A stretch of 9,401 nucleotides of DNA. Source: JBOHHR01 sp050740975. GTDB lineage: Bacteria > Pseudomonadota > Gammaproteobacteria > JBOHHR01. Location: assembly GCA_050740975.1 (NCBI GenBank), contig JBOIEE010000089.1, forward strand, positions 1-9,401, in the 5' to 3' direction. Shown here one piece after another: positions 5,300-9,401 of the stretch. A program made the position numbers and the translations under genes. The number at the start of each line of letters is the position of its first letter. Position 1 is the first letter of the stretch. The notes under the pieces are model-generated. The model was not told the origin of the DNA, ran no database searches, and saw only the letters and a list, made by a program, of their open reading frames with translations.

Positions 5300-7567
5300 G
5301 TGCTTAGCAAAGAGCTGGAAGTAACCCTTAACCTCGCGTTTAAGCGCGCGCGGGAAGGACGCCATGAGTTCATCACCGTAGAGCATCTGTTGCTCGCACT
5401 GCTGGATAACCCATCGGCGGCGAAGGTTTTGCTCGCTTGTGGTGCGAAATTGGAGCAGTTGCGACGGGATCTCATCGACTTTATCAAGGAAACATCCCCG
5501 CTGCTGTCGGGGACGACCGGAAGAGACACGCAACCCACCTTAGGCTTTCAACGCGTGCTGCAAAGAGCGGTGTTTCATATCCAGTCATCGGGCAAACGGG
5601 AGGTCACGGGTGCCCACGTGCTGGTGGCTTTATTTGGCGAGCGTGAATCCCAAGCGGTTTACCTGCTCAATCGTCAGGACATCGCCCGCTTAGATGTGGT
5701 GAATTACATTTCCCACGGGATCTCCAAAGTCTCGCAAGAGGAAGAACGAGGTGACTACCAAGACAATGACGAAGAGCCGGAATCTTCGGGGGGCACGAGG
5801 AAAACCCCCCTGCAGGCCTACACAACAAACCTAAACCGGCTCGCGCGCGCCGGCAAAATTGACCCCCTAATTGGACGCGAGGACGAAATTCAGCGAACCA
5901 TTCAGATCCTTTGTCGCCGCCGCAAGAACAACCCTCTGTTTGTGGGCGAGGCCGGAGTTGGAAAAACCGCACTGGCGGAAGGTCTGGCCAAGCGTATTGT
6001 CGATGGGGACGTGCCTGAGGTGCTTGCGGACAGCACCATTTACGCGCTCGATTTGGGCGCACTGCTCGCAGGTACCAAGTATCGCGGCGATTTCGAAAAG
6101 CGCTTAAAGGGCGTTATCAACCAGCTTGAACGGGAAGAAGGGGCGATCTTATTTATCGATGAGGTTCACACCATCATCGGCGCAGGTGCCGCTTCGGGCG
6201 GGGTCATGGATGCCTCCAACCTGATCAAGCCGGTGCTTGCTTCCGGCCAACTGAAATGTATCGGCTCCACCACTTATCAGGAGTACCGCGGAATCTTTGA
6301 AAAAGATCGCGCGCTGTCGCGCCGTTTCCAGAAGATTGACATCAGCGAACCATCAATCGACGAAGCAGTGCAGATCCTCGAAGGCTTAAAGGGCCGCTTT
6401 GAGCAGCACCACGCCATCACCTACACGCCCCAAGCGTTGCGCGCGGCCGTGGAGCTCACTGAGCGCCACATCAATGATCGGCACCTGCCGGACAAGGCAA
6501 TCGATATCATTGACGAAGCGGGCGCCAGACAACGCCTGTTTGCCTCGGAGGAGCGAAAAGCCGTTATTGATACGGTAGATATTGAAGAGATCGTGGCAAA
6601 GGTCGCGCGCATCCCGCCGAGAACCGTGAACTCTTCGGACAAGGAAGTGCTACGCACCTTGGAGCGCGATCTGAATATGGTGGTATTCGGCCAGGATGAA
6701 GCCATCCAAGCTTTGGTGGCTTCGATCAAGATGGCTCGCTCCGGGCTTGGGCCCCCCGAGAGGCCTATCGGCTCGTTTCTATTCGCTGGCCCGACCGGCG
6801 TCGGCAAGACGGAAGTTAGCCGCCAGTTGGCCCGACTCATGGGCATCGAGCTGGTGCGTTTTGACATGTCCGAGTACATGGAACGACATACGGTATCTCG
6901 GTTGATCGGCGCCCCCCCGGGCTATGTGGGATTTGATCAGGGCGGGTTGCTCACCGAGGCCATCATAAAAAAGCCGCATGCGGTGCTGTTGCTCGACGAG
7001 ATTGAAAAGGCCCACCCGGATGTCTTCAACCTCTTACTGCAAGTAATGGATCACGGTACACTGACCGATACCAACGGCCGTGAGACCGATTTCCGAAACG
7101 TCATCCTGATCATGACTACCAACGCGGGGGCCGAGCGGATCAGCCGCCGCTCCGTAGGGTTTACCAAGCAGGACCACAGCGGGGACGCCACCGAGGCAAT
7201 ACGACAAATTTTCACTCCTGAATTTCGCAATCGGCTGGACGCGATCGTGCACTTCAAGCCCTTGGAGGAAAAAACGGTGGCCCACGTGGTAGATAAGTTC
7301 TTGGTGGAGTTGGAGACCCAACTCGATGCCAAACACGTCAGTGTGGAGTTCGACGAAGCGGCACGCCGTTGGTTGGCGCAGCATGGCCATGACCCAGTGA
7401 TGGGGGCCCGCCCGATGGCTAGGCTGATCCAGGACAAAATCAAGCGGCCTCTGGCAGAAGAACTGCTTTTCGGAAAATTAGACGACGGCGGCCACGTACG
7501 AGTAACGGCCAAGGACGACGACATCGTGGTCGAGATCGAAGAATCCGCAACGGAAAAAGTCTCATAG
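5300..7567 (+). CDS. clpA: ATP-dependent Clp protease ATP-binding subunit ClpA
   Basis: AAA+ hexameric unfoldase that feeds substrates into ClpP and receives N-degron proteins from ClpS. It has 755 residues, the family norm. Order: N-domain to about residue 143, an acidic linker (EEERGDYQDNDEEPES, about 147-162), AAA domain 1 with Walker A GEAGVGKT (216-223), Walker B ILFIDE (283-288) and LSRRFQKI with the Arg-finger region (339-346). AAA domain 2 has Walker A GPTGVGKT (497-504), Walker B VLLLDE (562-567) and EFRNRLDA (641-648). The ClpP-docking loop reads SVGF (618-621), so VGF replaces the IGL/IGF tripeptide, a conservative change. There is no ClpB-type middle coiled coil. The GTG start at 5300 begins MLSKELEVTL exactly as the family does, and a stop at 5285-5287 excludes any earlier start. 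infA, often found after clpA, is not here. Confidence 0.98.
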   Translation: MLSKELEVTLNLAFKRAREGRHEFITVEHLLLALLDNPSAAKVLLACGAKLEQLRRDLIDFIKETSPLLSGTTGRDTQPTLGFQRVLQRAVFHIQSSGKREVTGAHVLVALFGERESQAVYLLNRQDIARLDVVNYISHGISKVSQEEERGDYQDNDEEPESSGGTRKTPLQAYTTNLNRLARAGKIDPLIGREDEIQRTIQILCRRRKNNPLFVGEAGVGKTALAEGLAKRIVDGDVPEVLADSTIYALDLGALLAGTKYRGDFEKRLKGVINQLEREEGAILFIDEVHTIIGAGAASGGVMDASNLIKPVLASGQLKCIGSTTYQEYRGIFEKDRALSRRFQKIDISEPSIDEAVQILEGLKGRFEQHHAITYTPQALRAAVELTERHINDRHLPDKAIDIIDEAGARQRLFASEERKAVIDTVDIEEIVAKVARIPPRTVNSSDKEVLRTLERDLNMVVFGQDEAIQALVASIKMARSGLGPPERPIGSFLFAGPTGVGKTEVSRQLARLMGIELVRFDMSEYMERHTVSRLIGAPPGYVGFDQGGLLTEAIIKKPHAVLLLDEIEKAHPDVFNLLLQVMDHGTLTDTNGRETDFRNVILIMTTNAGAERISRRSVGFTKQDHSGDATEAIRQIFTPEFRNRLDAIVHFKPLEEKTVAHVVDKFLVELETQLDAKHVSVEFDEAARRWLAQHGHDPVMGARPMARLIQDKIKRPLAEELLFGKLDDGGHVRVTAKDDDIVVEIEESATEKVS

Positions 7568-7806
7568 CGGTATCGCACACGGTCGCATCCCTCCGCTCCC
7601 CTCAGCCCCGACGTAGCGGCTGCAGATCGAAGCGGCTGGTGCACGACAGGCCCCTAGCTTCACGACCATCCCGTGAACCTACCGAAAATAAACAGACTCA
7701 TTGCATGCTGCCGTAGCGCCGACTACCCAAAGACCATCAGGGTCATGCCAACAGCCTTACTGCTATCTGACTTGCATAGTCGCGGCCGATGCATTGAAAT
7801 GTAATT
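7568..7806. other. 239-base spacer between clpA and apaG
   Basis: No gene seen. It has one clean small hairpin, TTCACG (7659-7664) with CGTGAA (7672-7677) around seven bases, without a T run. AGCGGCTG occurs twice, 16 bases apart (7615-7622 and 7631-7638). I find no good promoter for apaG; TTGCAT (7772) with TGAAAT (7795) at 17 bases would place the transcript start at about the apaG ATG. Confidence 0.5.
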
Positions 7807-8187
7807 ATGAGCGAAAAAGACCATGAGATCTCTATTTCGGTGGAGACTACCTATCTGCCCGACCAGTCGCTGCCAGAACAGCAGCGCTATGCATTTGCGT
7901 ATACGATAACGATCGCGAACGCAGGAGCGGTTGCCGCCACCTTGCTAGGGCGCCATTGGATCATTACCGATGCCAACGGTAAGGTTCAGGAGGTGCGGGG
8001 GCGAGGGGTCGTCGGGGAACAACCGCATCTCGCTCCGGCACAGGCTTTTCGCTACACCAGCGCGGCGGTGATAGAGACTCCCGTGGGAACCATGCAGGGC
8101 AGCTATCAGATGCTGGCAGACGATGGGGTCAATTTTGAGGCGCCCATCCCGGTGTTTCGCTTGTCGGTGCCGAATACCCTGCATTGA
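7807..8187 (+). CDS. apaG: ApaG (CorD) protein
   Basis: Small cytoplasmic beta-sandwich protein of 126 residues, the usual ApaG length. The fold is immunoglobulin/fibronectin-like. It has been linked to magnesium and cobalt tolerance, but its molecular role is unsettled. Family motifs: QRYAFAYTITIANAG (about 26-40), the glycine-rich VRGRGVVGEQP (63-73), AFRYTSAA (80-87) and TPVGTMQGSYQM (91-102). The ATG at 7807 is fixed by an in-frame stop at 7795-7797. There is no ribosome-binding sequence just before it, so it may be translated from a very short leader or by another route. apaH follows 17 bases after the stop, the common arrangement; rsmA and pdxA, often upstream of apaG, are not in the window. 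Confidence 0.97.
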   Translation: MSEKDHEISISVETTYLPDQSLPEQQRYAFAYTITIANAGAVAATLLGRHWIITDANGKVQEVRGRGVVGEQPHLAPAQAFRYTSAAVIETPVGTMQGSYQMLADDGVNFEAPIPVFRLSVPNTLH

Positions 8188-8204
8188 CGCAGGGAGTTTG
8201 AGGG

Positions 8205-9068
8205 ATGGCGACTTACGCCATAGGCGATGTGCAGGGATGTTATGGCGAACTCCTGGACTTGCTGGCCACGGTTGCTTTCGACGAGAGCTGTGACCGCTTG
8301 TGGTTTGCCGGCGATCTGGTCAACCGGGGACCTCAATCCGGGGAAGTGCTGCGCTTCGTAAAGTCGCTCGGCGCGCGTGCGGTCAGTGTGCTCGGGAACC
8401 ACGATCTGCATTTGATCGCTCTCGCCTATGACCGCATGGTCGCGCCGCGTAAGGGTGATACCCTGAGGCAGGTGCTGGCCGGCACCGATGCAGACGAGCT
8501 TGTGACGTGGTTGCGTTTTAGGCCGTTCTTGCATCATGAGCCGGATCTGGGTTTCACCCTGGTGCATGCGGGCCTGCCACCGCAGTGGGACCTGCAAACA
8601 GCCGGTCATTGCGCCTCAGAGGTCGAGGCGGTGTTAAGGAGCGAGACTTTGCCGGTGTTCCTGCCTCACATGTACGGCAATCAGCCGCTGCAATGGGACG
8701 AGTCCTTGAGCGGTTGGGAGCGTCTGCGGTTTATCATTAATTGCTTCACCCGCATGCGTTTTTGCGATATCGAAGGACGGCTGGATCTGTCCGCCAAAGG
8801 AGCACCGGGCTCCCAACCTCCACCTTTTGTCCCGTGGTATGAAGTTCCCGGGCGTCGCAGCCAGGATTTGCGCATTGTGTTCGGTCATTGGTCTACCTTG
8901 CGACTGAGCGAACGGGCTCAAAGAACTTGGCGCGTGTTCCCCCTCGACACGGGCTGCGTTTGGGGCGGTGAGTTGACCGCCATGCGTCTGGAAGACGGCC
9001 GTCTTTTCAGCGTAGCGGGAGCTAGGACACACCGTGTACCGGTCCAGCGACAAAGCGGACCAACCTGA
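8205..9068 (+). CDS. apaH: Symmetrical bis(5'-nucleosyl)-tetraphosphatase (Ap4A hydrolase)
   Basis: Splits diadenosine tetraphosphate symmetrically into two ADP, limiting Ap4A during stress; ApaH also removes Np4 caps from RNA. Calcineurin-like metallophosphoesterase of 287 residues, slightly longer than the E. coli protein at the C-terminus. Metal-binding motifs appear in order: GDVQG (7-11), GDLVNRGP (36-43), GNHD (64-67), HAG (121-123) and GHW (227-229). The family-specific LDTGCVWGG (247-255) separates ApaH from other PPP-type phosphatases. The ATG at 8205 has AGGGAG (8191-8196) at eight bases, a good ribosome site. Its last 35 bases overlap a doubtful reading frame at 9034. Confidence 0.98.
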   Translation: MATYAIGDVQGCYGELLDLLATVAFDESCDRLWFAGDLVNRGPQSGEVLRFVKSLGARAVSVLGNHDLHLIALAYDRMVAPRKGDTLRQVLAGTDADELVTWLRFRPFLHHEPDLGFTLVHAGLPPQWDLQTAGHCASEVEAVLRSETLPVFLPHMYGNQPLQWDESLSGWERLRFIINCFTRMRFCDIEGRLDLSAKGAPGSQPPPFVPWYEVPGRRSQDLRIVFGHWSTLRLSERAQRTWRVFPLDTGCVWGGELTAMRLEDGRLFSVAGARTHRVPVQRQSGPT

Positions 9069-9258
9069 TTTTGTGGTCGTGTTCGATCCGAAACGCATCC
9101 GATTAGATGGGGTCCGCTGGGTAGCCAGTCTATGTGCTCGACGCCTGGCGCCGCGGTCGCGCAGGTATCTACCCGATGCACGCTTGGTTGCGCTTGCCCC
9201 TAATCGTGCGTTCCCCGCTGTTAACCGGGTTCTCAATCCGCTGAAAATTGGGGCTTAG
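9034..9258 (+). CDS. Doubtful small hypothetical protein overlapping the end of apaH
   Basis: A 74-codon frame starts at GTG 9034 and ends at TAG 9256-9258. In its favour: AGGA (9024-9027) lies six bases before the GTG, it overlaps apaH by 35 bases as coupled genes often do, and the middle (DFVVVFDPKRIRLDGVRW) looks protein-like. Against it: I recognise no family, the second half is Arg-rich (ARRLAPRSRRYL) as in many chance frames of G+C-rich DNA, and third-position base use shows no clear coding bias. No membrane segment or signal peptide is seen. It could be a lineage-specific protein, a decayed gene or chance. Confidence 0.22.
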   Translation: MYRSSDKADQPDFVVVFDPKRIRLDGVRWVASLCARRLAPRSRRYLPDARLVALAPNRAFPAVNRVLNPLKIGA

Positions 9259-9401
9259 CGCGTAGCGCCCCCAAAATCTTTCATCGCTTAGATCTCGAGG
9301 GTAGGTGTTGTAAGCGGCTGGACGGGATCGGACCGACAGTGTCGGGATGAGACGATCTAGACGTTCACCCCTGCCTCGCATAATTTTCCACTGTTCACTC
9401 T
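9069..9401. other. Right-hand end, no clear gene after apaH
   Basis: Apart from the doubtful frame to 9258 and the hairpin at 9248-9274, I see no supported feature. A minus-strand frame is open from the window edge to 9169 and includes YPRDLSDERF (9303-9274), faintly like the start of IS5-type transposases, but nothing after it supports that. Confidence 0.5.
9248..9274. terminator. Hairpin downstream of apaH, terminator-like on the minus strand
   Basis: TTGGGGC (9248-9254) pairs with GCCCC-C-AA (9267-9274): seven pairs with one bulged C, around a 12-base loop. On the minus strand AATTTTC follows the stem, a short U tract; on the plus strand AATCTTTC follows. It may end the apaG-apaH transcript, or a gene entering from the right edge on the minus strand. 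Confidence 0.3.

Noticed and set aside
7615..7638. Direct repeat AGCGGCTG, 16 bases apart, after clpA
   Set aside because: Only two short copies with no promoter or array context; probably chance.
7051..7644. 197-codon minus-strand frame opposite the end of clpA
   Set aside because: Ser- and Arg-rich shadow of the clpA AAA2 coding sequence, without family motifs.
8634..9236. 200-codon minus-strand frame opposite apaH
   Set aside because: Arg- and Ala-rich antisense frame over a complete apaH; no motifs.

Overview
The window is a chromosomal housekeeping segment, most likely from a gammaproteobacterium of moderate G+C content. The evidence is the gene set and its closeness to the enterobacterial versions: a YciI nearly colinear with that of E. 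coli, the clpS-clpA pair, the apaG-apaH pair and a short proteobacterial isocitrate lyase. I cannot name the genus. There is no phage, CRISPR, rRNA or tRNA gene, and no convincing complete mobile element.

Layout: (1) Bases 1-449, minus strand, are the first 149 codons of trpS, which runs off the left edge. (2) Bases 450-965 hold no convincing gene. They contain a candidate trpS promoter and an unusual run of inverted repeats on the way to yciB. (3) Bases 966-3265, plus strand, form a tight four-gene unit: yciB (membrane envelope/septation protein), yciI, bolA (morphology and iron-sulfur regulator) and dapE (diaminopimelate synthesis). (4) Bases 3288-4598, minus strand, are aceA (isocitrate lyase), convergent with dapE. 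(5) Bases 4599-4944 are the divergent control region between aceA and clpS, with a promoter-like TATAAT enclosed in an inverted repeat. (6) Bases 4945-7567 are clpS and clpA, the N-degron adaptor and its AAA+ unfoldase. (7) Bases 7807-9068 are apaG and apaH, the latter hydrolysing diadenosine tetraphosphate. (8) Bases 9069-9401 contain one doubtful small reading frame and a terminator-like hairpin.

The yciB-yciI-bolA-dapE unit groups three genes tied to the envelope, cell shape or peptidoglycan precursors. ClpS hands N-degron substrates to ClpA, which feeds ClpP (not in the window). ApaH clears alarmone-like dinucleotides, and ApaG is its usual neighbour. AceA opens the glyoxylate bypass; its partner malate synthase is absent.

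I found no clearly new biological system. The most unusual part is the 516-base trpS-yciB spacer. It carries a 12-bp stem with one bulge, an 8-bp G+C-rich stem ending in six T, a 13-bp A+T-rich hairpin and a 10-of-11 dyad. It could encode a structured RNA or a regulated leader. All promoter, operator and terminator calls come from reading by eye and are tentative.
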